Assembly: GCA_019916065.1 (NCBI GenBank)
Contig: CM034241.1
Coordinates: 18,279,228-18,343,227, forward strand
Source of the DNA: Vitellaria paradoxa
Taxonomy: Eukaryota; Streptophyta; Magnoliopsida; Ericales; Sapotaceae
Direction: 5' to 3'
DNA: 64,000 nt
The notes below the pieces were generated by a model. It was not told where the DNA came from. It made no database searches and worked only from the letters and a program-made list of their open reading frames with translations. The position numbers and the translations under genes are program-made. Position 1 is the stretch's first letter, and the number at the start of each line of letters is the position of its first letter. Of the stretch, positions 45,632 to 57,300 are shown piece after piece.

Positions 45632-45925
45632 CTATGTCCGATGTGAACCAAACTTAGCGCGTAGCGAGTCCTCGCCATTACAGACTTGTAGGAATGAATC
45701 GAGTGACAATCTGAGCTACGAATCGCTCGAAATAGGCTCGTGAAGGTTCTAGTCAAAACGTACAACTTAGAACTTCCAACTCGGGAGTCAAGTGCTCAAA
45801 CCGAGCATACAGTGTCCAATGTGAACCAAACTTGGCATGTAGCAAGTCCTCACCATTGTGGACTTACAGGAATAAACCAGGTAGCAATCTGAGCAATGGA
45901 TCACTCGAAATGGGCCTGGGTATTT
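45632..45925. repeat. Direct repeat of ~110 bp within the CACTA element
   Basis: Copies at about 45632-45740 and 45808-45925 share 'gatgtgaaccaaactt(a/g)gc', 'gtagc(g/a)agtcct', 'caatctgagc' and 'cactcgaaat(a/g)ggc' with transition differences mostly. Spacing is about 176 bp. Non-coding. Confidence 0.75.
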
Positions 45926-46061
45926 TCGCCATGAAACTTGAGTAAATATAATCTTTTGAATTAAAATTTTCGTTATGGTTTAATTTAAATTTCATTGATT
46001 ATGAATTCTGTTAGTATTTAATCAAATAATTTTTTTATTTGTTTCAGGTTTGACGGATATT

Positions 46062-46200
46062 TTTTTTTGGTAAGTCAGTAAACTTTAGATTAATGGGAAA
46101 TAATTATAATGTCTTAGGGGCATTCCCTTGGGTTACAAAATTAAGTTGAATCTATACATAGAATAGGGATTCCCCATTTTGTACAAAAAGTCCACAATTT
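46062..46200 (-). mobile_element. 139-bp L1 3'-end insertion in the CACTA element
   Basis: Poly(T)-GGTAAGTCAG..., then 'attaatgggaaat' and 'cttaggggcattccc', parallel to the L1 end at 34400-34520. It is flanked by the 15-bp duplication GGTTTGACG(G/A)ATATT with one mismatch (46047-46061 and 46201-46215). Confidence 0.85.
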
Positions 46201-46499
46201 GGTTTGACGAATATTGCTGCAGTTTGGATCCGTTTCCTTCTGTACAAAGATGTTTTGCGTTTTTTAATTTTTTTTTTTTGACAAATGTAATTTGAATTTA
46301 ATGACAATTTGTAATCAATATCTTAAATTTTAATTTATCAATATTTTTATTTGTGATGAATAAATTCAATTTTGTTGCGTGCACTTGTTTAATTTATGTA
46401 CTATTACAGGGTTTTTTTTTTATTTATATACCTTTTGTACAGGTTTAATTTGCTTTGTAATCAATATATGCAGTTGCTAGTGTTTTAAAAAAGTAAATA

Positions 46500-46781
46500 A
46501 AACTATAGACGACTTTAAAGCCATTTAGATGACTGCTAGATCACCAAAGACGACCACTTTGAGGCGATCGTCTAAAAGTTTGCAAATCCTCATTGTCAAC
46601 CACTTTAGATGGTCGTTGACATTGGCGACCGACTTAAGCGATCGTCTATAGTATTTCTTGACCCTAGCATAACCGATCACCCTAAGGTGATCGTGAAGCA
46701 GTCATCCAACATTTAATGGCCGCCTCAAGGCCTTTAGCTGATTGCTTGAGACGACCAACCAAGCTATTACACCTAATAGTG
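46500..46781. repeat. CACTA 3' subterminal repeat region
   Basis: Repeated short words on both strands: 'gacgac(c)actttgaggcgatcgtct', 'gaccgacttaagcgatcgtct', 'ccgatcaccctaaggtgatcg', matching the style of words at 36075-36150. It also contains the palindrome 'gatcaccctaaggtgatc'. Consistent with transposase-binding sites. Confidence 0.75.
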
Positions 46782-46802
46782 ACATGAGTATGAATGCACA
46801 AA

Positions 46803-46946
46803 CTAATGTACTTTCATGTCCTCAGAATTGTCTACCCAAATAATTTTTACTAACTTTCTTCCTTTATGCTCTGAGGCCAGCGTAAAGGAAGAAAATTAGT
46901 AAAAATTATTTGGGTAGACAATTCTGAGGACATGAAAGTACATTAG
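46803..46946. repeat. Near-perfect hairpin, 64-bp arms, 16-nt loop
   Basis: The left arm 46803-46866 and right arm 46883-46946 are reverse complements at 63 of 64 positions. The loop is 46867-46882 (tgctctgaggccagcg). It lies 21 bp outside the CACTA 3' end and just before the RTE remnant. No open frame, no TSD found. If transcribed it would give a long perfect foldback RNA. Confidence 0.95.
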
Positions 46947-47019
46947 GTAGTCGACAGCCAGCATAAAACTTTGTCGAATTTTTTTTATGGATTTTTTGAC
47001 ACCTAATGAGATTTCGTGG

Positions 47020-48045
47020 GGGCGTTCCCTACTTAGCGACGCGCTGTATGGTCCGAGTGCAGTGTTAAATAAGCAAGGACCGCTGCATCGGCGCCTAGGT
47101 GTAGTGTTAAATAGGCAAGGGTCCTCGCACTTTCCTGGACGAGTGGGGAGCAAGGAAGCTAGTCCAAAATAGAAGGCTGAGATTAGATACTTGGAATATT
47201 GGGAGCTTAACTGGGAAACTTATGGAAGTGGTGGACACAATGGAAAGGAGAAGAATCGTAATTGCTTGCTTACAAGAGACGAAGTGGGTGGGACAGAAAG
47301 CTAAAGAGATTGAGAGGACTGGGTATAAGTTATGGTATACGGGACTTAATAGATTGAGAAATGGGGTCGGCATAGTAATAAGCAAGGACCTAAAGGAAGA
47401 TATAGTTAATGTGAAACACTGTGAGATATGATTATTGCAATTAAGTTAGTGTTAGAAGAAGAGATAGTAAACGTAATTAGTGCTTATGTCCCCCAGGTAG
47501 GCTTAGAAGATGTACATAAGGAGAAGTTTTGGGAAGACTTGGAAGGAATGCTATTAGAGATACCTCAAGGAGAGATGGTCATTATAAGAGGAGATTTGAA
47601 CGGTCATATAGGACGCGACATAGATGGATACATAGGAGTACATGGGGGATATGGTTACGGTGATTGAAATGAAAAAGGAAATGATATTTTGGAGTTTACA
47701 GTGGCTTATGATCTCATGGTGACGAACACCTTTTTTAGGAAGAGAGAGGAACATTTGGTGACTTATAAGAGTGGCTCCTCAAAGACATAGATTGACTTCT
47801 TCTTAACTAGGAAAAAAGACCGTGTAGCTTGTAAAGATTGTAAAGTTATACCAGGGGAGAGCTTGACTACCCAACATAGATTGTTGGTCATAGATGTGCA
47901 ACTTCAAAGGTGGGCTAGAAAAAAGAAGTCGTATGGACGCTCAAAGACTAAATGGTGAAACTTAAAAGGTGATAAGCAAGCAGCATTCAGGGAAAGAGTA
48001 CTAGAGGAAAACATTTGGATGGTAAATGAGAGTGCAAATATTATC
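47020..48045 (+). pseudogene. RTE-type LINE endonuclease remnant
   Basis: Frame blocks: TWNIGSLTGKLMEVVDTMER, RRRIVIACLQETKWVGQKAK (catalytic E in LQETKW), YKLWYTGLNRLRNGVGIVIS, then VNVISAYVPQVG, GEMVIIRGDLNGHIGRD (usual GDFN changed to GDLN), LEFTVAYDLMVTNTFFRKR, EEHLVTYKSGSSKT. This is the apurinic-type endonuclease of plant RTE LINEs. One stop (about 47429) with a frame change, and further stops. No RT follows: the copia LTR begins at about 48.05 kb. Confidence 0.85.
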
Positions 48046-49419
48046 AAAAATGAGTTAGAACCAAGTTAAAGATGGGAGTGTACATGATAAGGCCCACTTT
48101 GTTGTAATTTATATTGTTGGGTCAATATACACCTAATAGGGATAACGAGGTTGGACGGTTAGTGTGAGCCAGTTGTTAAACCTACTGTCGGGCTTTTATG
48201 GGAGGACCCAGTGAGGTTAAGGTTTACCCTTTATATATAGTTAGGTCCCCTCTCTTCATAATATACAGACAGTTCTTCCCATTAATAACCGTCATATTGA
48301 TTGTGATAAGGAAGAAGATCAAGCCCTAGCAATCTAACTCTAGTTTTCTAGTTTCAGAATTAACGTAATCACAAATGAAGTAAAATCATAAAGCAAACAG
48401 GTATGTGTCTTTCACATTAATTTATTTTGATATTCCTATATTCACATACACATAATATTTATTTTGCTTACATGTGATATCAGAGCCTAATGTATGTGGA
48501 TTAGGAATTCAATTAGTAATCTTATTATTGTTTTGGCATATAAAAAGTTGTATAGATTTAAGCGAAAGCTTGATTTCGGTTTTGTCTGATTTCGTTATCG
48601 TTTGATTCTGTTTCACTTTAGATTTAATTTTCTACTGTAAATACTATTTTTTACTAAATTTAATTTTTAAAAATTCTAAAATTTTTAAATTAGATCTAAA
48701 ATATTTTAGAATTATTTTAAAATTATTTTTTAAATTACATAGAATTGAAATTTTTTCTATTTAAATTTTGAACCGTTGCTACGGACATGGCAGCTTGTAT
48801 TTGACAACAATTCAACAGGACCAAAGCCATATTACGTTTGTCTTGGTTTCGTTTTGAAACATATGCACTGCTTTAATTGAACGCAAAAATTTCTTTTATT
48901 TTTCCCTTGGTCTTAGGCTGCACATATATATATATATATATATCTAAAGTTGTTTCTTTATTTTTGATTTTTTGCACGTAGGCCCCTCGAATGCATTAAA
49001 AAAGATAAAAATAAAAATAAAAATTTATATATTGTTTTATTTTTTGTTTCAGATTACAAAAATATTTTTTATATTTTTTTGGACCTTATTTGGTATTTAC
49101 TTAGGCCTACTTTGACCTTAATTATGCAATTTTTTTAAAGTCATGCATCATTTTTAATGAAATTTTATGGGTAATTATTTTTGACCCTCTAAACCTATTT
49201 GTGATGTGCGTTCTCCCCAGTTAGACTCCTAAAAATTATACTCTCATCTACTAGTTATTTTAAGAGCCTACAATTATTATTTTGTATTAGATATTGCAAA
49301 TTTTTTTATGAATGGTTTTGGCAATATATTTGAAATCACAGGGTGTATTCGGTTGTGTGCCCATAAAGATGTAATTACTAAAATATTCGTATGATAGGTA
49401 TAACATAAGGTAATTTATG

Positions 49420-50435
49420 TAAAATAATGTTATGACAAGACTTTGGGTTGACATGGGTGTCACTGCCCAAAGGAGTACATCCTTTGAGATCTAATTTTCT
49501 TGTTTACGGCACACGACTATGTCCATTGTGTTATTGCATGTAAATATCTGCCCAAATGGGGTATTGGGTGCAATGATGATAAGGATGTTATTTGGCAACT
49601 AACGGGAGAGTGCCCGAATTTTTTTTTTTTTTTGAAATGTTAGTCTGCCAAAAGGTGACTATTTTTTAAAAGCTTGGGCATTCTCATATGATGGTTAGCT
49701 GAAAGGGACCTCATAACATGTTACTCTCTAACCAAAAGGGAGATAGTAATAAGTCCTATTATTTATGCCTATAGTAAATGATTGCCTATTATTTTGTTAA
49801 TATATTGTTTTTTTTTTTTTTTTTTTGTTGCTAAACAGTTCTTTTGTAGTTAACAATAGCAATGTCATTATTGTTCAATTGAATAATTCCAATTTTAGAA
49901 AGTGAAAGCATATTTTTTTTTGGTAACTTATTTTTTGATATTCTGGATCTAATAATAATATTTATTTTCAAAGATTTTAATTGCATAATATTAAACTTTT
50001 TCTAATTGAGCTATTTAATGGCCTTAAAAGTGCTTATTTATGCATTTTTCTCACTTTTTTTAAGCACATAATTTTTTTAAGAGTATAAAATAATAATTAC
50101 AATCATAGACAACTTACATATGATTGTCATGGTGAGAGATATTTAGTTAATACTGGTGTTACTATACAAAGGGGTACGCTCTTTGATTCTTAATATTTCT
50201 TGTATATTTGTATATGACAAGCTATTGTATTATTACAAGTAATAATCTGCCCAAAGGGGGTCATTGTATGTATTAATCACACAGTTGAAATTTAGTGACT
50301 GATCAGAGAATATTTGGGTTAGAAGGGTCTTTCTGCCTAAAGGAGATTAACTTTTTAAATTTGGATATTCTCATTGATGGTTTATTGAAGGGACCTCATA
50401 GCATATTGCATTCTCTGTCTAAATGGGAGACGGCA
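49420..50435 (+). repeat. Diverged direct duplication in the copia internal region
   Basis: A block built on 'ctgccca(a)aagg' words occurs at about 49420-49745 and again at 50140-50435. Shared order: GTGT(C/T)ACT..CAAAGG.GTAC, then 'ttgtattattacaagtaa'-like text, 'ctgcccaaa.gggg', 'atattctcat.gatggtt' and 'gggacctcatag/aca'. It lies where gag should be; no gag motif is readable. Confidence 0.6.
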
Positions 50436-50599
50436 GTGATACATCGAGCCATCCCATATAATTTATCTTGATTAAGTTTAAAGTATATTTTTATCTCAGA
50501 TTGCTAATTATTATTTTAAAATTCTCAAATTAGTAAGCATGGTGTTTTACATAATGGTCCATTTTAAATAAATCTAGGGCAAATTCTGAGTATGTCTAT

Positions 50600-52960
50600 T
50601 TTTCATGATGATAAAAGTACATCAAAGAGACCTAGAGTTTAAAATTATTTTTTTTTCTTATGGCATAAGAGACTAAGTCATATTTCTAAAGAGAGAATTC
50701 AAAGACTTATAAATGATAATATTTTAATATTTCTTAATTTTGGAAACTCAGACACTTGTATTGCCTGTATCTATGATAAATTGACCAAAATGATCACATT
50801 TTTTAGGTCTGACTGTAGAGTGAGTATTATGATAGACATGATGTTATAGTATAGCATATGGGACCATTTGTCAAATACTTACAATAGTGTGGGACTGTTG
50901 CCCAATATACCATGCTTGGTAGTCTTGAATGGAATAGTGTAACTGAAAGGCATAAATACACCCTTAAAGACATAGAGAGTATAATGAATAAGTGAAACTT
51001 TCCTTTGTATAATTGGAGTTATGTCATGAAATCTATTATATATATATATATATTTTAATAATTCCCACAAGTTTGTTCCTAAAAGATCTTTTGATTTGTG
51101 GATTAGTAGAAAGTCTAACCTTAACCATCTTCGTGTTTGAGTTGTCTCACATAGGTTAGGGTATATATCCATTCTAAAAGAAAATTAACCCTAGAACCAC
51201 TCATTATTTCTTCATAGGCATCTATAAGGGGTACAGGTTCTACTTTCTTACACTGGGTATGATATTTTTTGAGTCTCAGGTTACTAATTTTTTTTTTTAA
51301 AAGCTTGATACAACTAATTTAAACTTTTCATAGCAAATTGATGAAAATAGATGTAATGTGGTAATGCCTATTTCATTGGCCAAAATCTAGATTTTTTTTT
51401 TTTTTGTCTACACCTATGAAGGGAGATGATCATAAGCAGCTGGTGATTTATGATACTATTCTTATTGATGCTTATGATCTTGTTGTATCTGATCCTATTT
51501 CTATTGATACTTCTAATCCTATTCTATAGATATCGGTGAGGAAATTCGTCAAATGAGTTCTTTATGTATCTCGGTGAAAATGATTATGAAGTAGGTCCTA
51601 TGGTTGACCTAGTGACTTATGCTAGTGTTATTTTGAGTCATAGTCTAACATTTAGTGGATGCTATGATGATAAGATGTCATCGATGGCACACAATGGTGT
51701 GTGGTAGCTGGTTAACCTTTTAGCTAGCTAAAAGCCTATTGGCTGCAAATAGACATTGACTTAATGAGACATTTTTCCCAATTTCATCTAAGGATTCATT
51801 TAGAATCATCATGGTTTAGAGCTTCATTAGATGGGTGTCAACACTTTATTTATTTATTTATTTTGAATAGTGACCTAAATGAGGAAATTTATATGGTGTA
51901 ACTTAAAGGTTTCAAAATAAGGTTGACCAATGTATATACCCCTAATCAGTAGGAGGAAATTTATTTTCCTTGTTCTTTATGTTTATGATGCCCTTCTTAC
52001 TAGTACTAATTTGGGTCTCTTGAAAGATACTAAGCCACTATTGTCTTATATTATTGATATGAAAGATCTCAAATAGCCTTGTTTGTTTTGGGCATTGAGA
52101 TCATTCATAATAGATCTCGTGATATGCTGGGGTTTTCTTAGAAATGATATATCAATCACGTACTTGAGAGATTTAATATGCATAATTGTAGACCAGATGA
52201 TATTTTATGTTATAAAGGGTGACAAATTTAGTAAGAGCCATAGCCCTAAGAATGACTTTAAAGTGAAATCCATGCAGGACATACATTTTGCTGGTGCAGT
52301 TTCTAGTTTTGTGTATGCACAAGTATGTACCTGGCCAGATGTAGTTTTTTCTAGTAGTGTTCTTGGGGGTTTCTCTTGAATCCTAGAATAATCATTAGGT
52401 AGTTATAAATAAATTTATGAGATATTTACAAATAACTAAAGATTATATGCATATTTATAGAAAATCAATGATCTTGAAGTCATTAGCTACTCAGATTTAG
52501 ATTTTGTTGAATATGTGAATGACATGAGTTTTACTTAAGATAACATATTTATATTACCTGGGGAGCTGTTTCATAGAGGAGTGTTAGTCAAACTCTTACA
52601 GCGTCTTTAATCATGCATGTTGAGTTTGTAACTTGTTTTGGGGCTGCAATTTATGCTATTTGGTTGTGAAACTTTATTTCATAACTTAAAGTGATTGATT
52701 TAATAGTTAGACCACTAAAGATTTTCTATAACAATAGTGCAACTATTTTCTTTCCCAAGGATAATAAATCTTCAAGTGGATCTAAGCATATAGAGATCAA
52801 ATATTTATCTGTTAAAGATTTAGTAAAGAAATGTGACATCATCATATTGATAACAGATGATAGCAGACTCTTTAACCAAGGAACTTAGACCTATTATTTT
52901 TAATAAATATATCTAAAGAGAATTGGAAAAATTCTCTTACTTGTTTGATGAGCATATTTA
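50600..52960 (+). pseudogene. Copia pol remnant: integrase, RT, RNase H (plus)
   Basis: In order: LWHKRLSHISKERIQRLIND (pre-integrase, W read through small breaks), CIACIYDKLTKM; integrase tail QYTMPGSLEWNSVTERHKYT; RSFDLWISRKSNLNHLRV; RT pieces NLYGVT..GF, SYIIDMKDLK, ISITYLRDL; GDKFSKSHSPKNDFKVKSMQ; FVYAQVCTWPDVVFSSSVLGG; RNase H end RPLKIFYNNSATIFFPKD, SGSKHIEIKYLSVKDLVKK. The blocks are recognisable only by order; almost every block is separated by stops. Confidence 0.85.
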
Positions 52961-52969
52961 AAGAAAATT

Positions 52970-54750
52970 GGACTAGTAAGGGATTAGCGCCTTTATAAGA
53001 TCACCTGTTGAGAGTTAATTTCCACCACACTATATCATTTGATCCATGTCAATAAGATCGTTGATATTTGTAATCATGAATAGTATTACATGAATTATAA
53101 GTGCAATGTCTATCTTGGTTCGATATTAATTATCTTGTTGAATGAGATTGTTTTTGTTAGATTTATATTTCTTTGGTGCACTTGAAAGCATGTTTTATGT
53201 AATGACATTTTATTTCAGTTTATTTTTCTAGATATAATAAAATATTTATTTACTTAAGCATACATTAATGTCTCTTATTTATAAAGTATGTGATTTAAGT
53301 ATTGGGCATAAGATGCCAATACAGAAATATTTAAATCATAAATTTTATAAATTAAAGTAAATTCATAGCTATTAATGAAACGAGCATTTCATTATCTTAA
53401 AGTTGTAACTTTTTTACTTCTTAATTGGGTGATTTATCTTGATCACTAAAGTGGTGATTTTGAGTACGAAAGTTAGTATGCATATGTGATATACATTTTG
53501 AAAGGACTGTTGTAAATTATGATTTTGTTAATAAATGTCATTAATCATAATTTACTTAAACTTTAATAAACTTAATAAACCTTAATCTTGAGTTTGTAAT
53601 GGACTCACATTTATGAATTAAATCTATTTTGAGTTATCACGGAGTGAGATCTTATAAATGGTTAAAACCTCGAGAACTTGGAGATTTAATTTCATAAATC
53701 GTGGAAAGATATACTTACAAGATGTAATCCATTTTGATACGTTCACCTAAGCTATTTATCTTTTTAGTCATTAAATCTATGGTCACAGTTTATTCAATAA
53801 AATATTTATTGAATAACAATATTTATTTGTAGATTGTTTACAAATATGGAAATATTGAGAGTGATCATAATTTAGATAAATAGTGACTTAGGGTTAAATA
53901 TGTAATTAAGGGGCTCAACATTTAGCCTAGCTTAATTACGAGCTTACAATGGAGGGTTAATTAAGTGGATATTATTGGTTTAAAATCAAAATTCATTTAT
54001 TAAAAATTTATTTTATTAAAAGTTGTTTTAATAAATGAATTTCAACATGGACTACTAGAGTGCAACTCAAGGTTTTTAGTGGAATAGCCCTGGGTTAATT
54101 TAAAAGATAATGGGTTGTCATGAGATGACAAGACCCAAATATCTTTTAAGTTGGAGCTAGGAATCCATGGGCCTTCAGTCCCCAAACTAGCTCAATTTTA
54201 TCTTGATGGGTTAGGTCCAGTTGGCTAATTATTTATAATTTATTTCATAAATTAATATATATTTAGATAAGGTGATATGGTTGGGAGATTTTCTTAAGAT
54301 ACCATATCTTCTAAATATATATTAAGATGATATATATAGATAAGATATATATGAGAGTGGATAAGAGATAATCTCCAGAGTTAGAGATCTTCTCTGATAT
54401 AAACTCTGTATCTCACTCTTTATAAATATCTTTTACATATCAATAAGCCAAGAGATCTAAATGATAGTGACCACACACATCCATCTAGAAAGAAGGAATT
54501 GAGAATAGTTTGGAAGGTTGAATCGCTGAAAGAAGGTGTTTCTGCTATGTATCAAGAAAATTTTAAAGAGTTCATCCTTCCATTCGAGGTATTTTTCTCA
54601 ACCATATGCTATAAAAACCAAAAGTTTTTAGGTGTCTTTCTCATCTTTACTTAACTTTAAAATGTGACTACATATAGTCTCTAACCCGAGAGTTATTTTT
54701 GAAATATTTTCTAAAATTAAAAATAATTAATGTTTGCTAAAGTGGGAGAA
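52970..54750. other. Long non-coding 3' region of the copia element
   Basis: 1.8 kb between RNase H and the polypurine tract is much more than copia elements usually have. 54240-54640 looks LTR-like (TATA-rich, 'tataaactctgtatctcactc', CT-rich end). 'taagcatacattaat' occurs both near 53253 and near 54772. I suspect a nested or rearranged LTR but found no TSD. Confidence 0.4.
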
Positions 54751-55450
54751 TGTTAAAATTTTTTGTATATTAAGCATACATTAATTAATTTTTTATTTTA
54801 TCAAAAAATGGTTAGAACCAAGTTAAAGATGGGAACGTACATAATAAGACCTATTTTGTTGTGATCTATATTGTTGGGTTTATGTGCACCTAATAAGGAT
54901 AATGAAATTAGACGGTTAGTGTGGGCCAATTGTTAAACTTACTATAAGCCTTTTATGGGAAGGCCCAGTGACGTTAAGATTTATTTTTTTATATTTATGG
55001 TTTGGTCCCCACTCTTCATAATACACAGACAGTTCTTCCTGTTAATAATCGTCATATTGATTGTGATAGGGAGGAAGATCAATCCCTAATAATATGACTT
55101 TAGTTTTCTAGTTTCAAAATTGACGTAATAACAAATGAAGTAAAATCATAAAACAAATAGGTATGTGTCTTCCGCATTAATTTATTTTGATATTCCTATA
55201 TTCACATACACAATATTTATTTTACTTACAAAAAGGTACAAAAAAATTGTTATAAAAATGATATTTAACGAAATTTAATTGCAAGAAAGTATGAAAAATT
55301 GATAAGAATTCGCATGTTTTGATTGGTTTTAGTAAACCAAACATCCTGGTAAGCCAACTTCACAATCTGAGCCTTTCATTTGATTGGGCCCACAATTGGA
55401 TAGCCCAACTTGTACTTCAGCTTTTAACTAAGAAAGGAGGCAATGCATAC

Positions 55451-55736
55451 CTGAGCTACTATGATGCAGATGAAAACTGTAACCATGCTTAGGAAAAATG
55501 GACCAGCACTCTTTCTCAATCCTTCCATGAAATAGACGACAAGAAGGAAAGGAACTGGCAGTAATAGGTCAAGTAGGAGGTCGCTTGTAGTCCCAGTGAA
55601 AAAATAAGCACTTAGTTTGTACATATCAGCTGCTCTCTCCTTGTTCAGCATGGCTTTTTTCTTGAGGAAATGTGAAGATTGCTGTAAAGACAGGAAAAAA
55701 ACCCCAGAATACAGCAATGAAGAAAAGTAGCCCTGC
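55451..55736 (-). CDS. ABCG22-like exon G (membrane segments 2-4), +1 frameshift
   Basis: 286 nt, one more than a multiple of three; acceptor ATTGCAG, donor CAG|GTATGC. It begins [20 protein letters not shown], then changes frame in an A-run (plus-strand T-run 55655-55660). In the other frame it continues [20 protein letters not shown] and [20 protein letters not shown]. The expected following exon (GLGLAIGA-type) is not found to the left. Confidence 0.92.
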
Positions 55737-56403
55737 CTGCAATGCCAGAACATTGTGATTTTAGGTTGAGAGCTAAAGGAACATTCCATTGTTCATCCAA
55801 GGTGCCAAATTTGCACGACAAACCTAAACTAAGCGCTTTATTATTTTTTGTTTTTTAGGTAGCACTCTATTAATATCATTCTGTAGAATAGCCTCATTGC
55901 TTCACTTCCATTCCACGGACTTGGTTTGTTACGAGCGAAAGATCAAGTTTAGCCAGAATGATTAGTCTTTTTCAAGTATTACTATTATCTGTAAAAAGTT
56001 CGTTCTAAGGTATTGCTTAGACTTTATCCTTAATTTCTCTACTTTTAAACATGGATGAAATTTCTTTTTACATAATTATTTCATTCTAGTATAGGACAGT
56101 TTTTTTTTTTTTTTTGGCATACCCTAGGGAAGAATACAAAAATATAATGCATCTCAATTAAAGATATGCCTTTGTGGGTGTATGCAAGTGGAATAATCAA
56201 GTGCAATTAAGAGTTCTCTCAAATGTTAAGAAAAGCCAAGAGGGTTTGATAGTTGTGAAGAACATATATGCTTAGTCATTCATTTATTTGTCTGGATAAC
56301 TCTTTCTTAAGTTAGCATATAGTTGAGGAGGTAATTAGCTGACTAACTTTCCATTTCAATTGTCCAACTTGGGCAACTTGACAAGGAAAATAAAATTACA
56401 TAC
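55737..56403 (-). other. ABCG22-like intron F-G
   Basis: 667 bp, GT-AG. Contains a T17-GGCATACCC stretch near 56101 that resembles other retroposed tails, but no TSD was found. Otherwise unremarkable. Confidence 0.7.
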
Positions 56404-56691
56404 CTGAGCTTGCAAGTCTTGGGGGCTATCCCCACCTGACTGCCACCAAAGCAATCCTAAAATGCTTGCAGTAGTGAGAACTTGGGTGATTCTCAACCAG
56501 CTGAAGTAGTCATGGCGTCGTTCTTTGAGTCCTCTCCAAAATAATATAGAGAACTGTTCCCACCAGCTTGCTCCCCATTCTTGCTTTGAGTTATACACTC
56601 TAGACTTCAGTTCTTCATCAATTGGTACAGGAACCATAAGTTTCTTCTTCTCGTTGTCCGCTACACGTGTCTCGTAGGCCTCCACGAGATA
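56404..56691 (-). CDS. ABCG22-like exon F (linker and first membrane segment)
   Basis: 288 nt; acceptor AAAATAG, donor CAG|GTATGT. Encodes [80 protein letters not shown]. No stops; well conserved. Confidence 0.92.
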
Positions 56692-56931
56692 CTATTTTCA
56701 AATGAAAGCATCATCAAATATATCTTTTGATATATTGTCTGCACTCTGGAACATGATATTTTTGAAAACTTACTGTAACTTTGAAATTCTAGTAAGTTTA
56801 GACTATAGTGTACTGAAATATATACAACAAAATGCAAAGAATAGAAATTAGACTCAGATTTTTGGCAGTAGCTCTCCATTAGTTTTAGCTAGAAATTATT
56901 ATTGTGTGAATGATCAAATATGATTAATTAA

Positions 56932-57222
56932 GGGTGTGTTTGGATCAAAAATTTATTAAGGGAAAAGGAAAGGGGATTCAAAATTACTTCTTGTGTTTAG
57001 TTTTTGTTGGAAAATGATTGGGAAAAGGCATGAGATTTTAGAAATTAATAATTAAATTAAAAAAATTAATTTATTGATGAATATTTTTTATTTTAATATA
57101 TTTTCTAATCCACTATGATAATAATATGCACATAGAACTTTATTTATTCCTTCGTCTTTTTCTCCTATTCTCTATTCCCTTTTCCTCTTTTCCCCTACTA
57201 AATTCTCAATCCAAACACGCCC
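56932..57222. mobile_element. Tourist-like MITE in ABCG22-like intron, TSD TAA
   Basis: 291 bp with TIRs GGGTGTGTTTGGAT and (inverted) GGGCGTGTTTGGAT, 13 of 14 matching, flanked by TAA (56929-56931 and 57223-57225). PIF/Harbinger-type target and TIR style. Non-coding. Confidence 0.9.
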
Positions 57223-57249
57223 TAAAGGAATTTTTCTAATTATCTACTC

Positions 57250-57300
57250 TATAACTATAAGCTCTGATGACGATGACGATGACGATGACGATGATGAATT
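57250..57300. repeat. (GATGAC)n microsatellite
   Basis: Hexamer 'gatgac' repeats about five times near 57266-57295, in the intron between exons E and F. Confidence 0.85.

Larger units (their letters stand above)
36039..46781 (+). mobile_element. CACTA (En/Spm) transposon, complete ends, TSD ACA
   Basis: It starts CACTATTAG (36039) and ends CTAATAGTG (46781). The 3-bp duplication ACA flanks it (36036-36038 and 46782-46784). Subterminal regions carry repeats around GACGATCGTTTAAGCG and ACTTTGAGGCGATCGTC, the usual transposase-binding architecture. Inside are a TNPD-type transposase remnant, a second-gene remnant and three later insertions (solo LTR, MITE, L1 tail). Without them the element is about 8.4 kb. 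Coding regions are decayed, so it is probably non-autonomous now. Confidence 0.95.
48051..55230 (+). mobile_element. Ty1/copia LTR retrotransposon, old and decayed (plus)
   Basis: LTRs of about 422 bp at 48051-48472 and 54809-55230, ending ...CTTACA. The PBS-like TGATATCAGAGCC is at 48475-48487 (one mismatch to the initiator-Met PBS). Flanking AAAAA/AAAAG may be a degraded TSD. A purine tract AAAGTGGGAGAA lies at 54739-54750, not against 54809, so the 3' LTR may really start at 54751 (TGTTAAAA) and the 5' LTR be truncated. LTR divergence is well above that of the 1819-7159 element. Confidence 0.82.

Noticed and set aside
46867..46882. Hairpin loop read as a transcription terminator
   Set aside because: Arms of 64 bp without a T-tail in a plant nuclear context do not fit an intrinsic terminator.
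49400..50440. Regularly spaced 'ctgcccaaagg' words as a CRISPR-like array
   Set aside because: Spacing is irregular, words vary, and the context is a plant copia element; no array structure.
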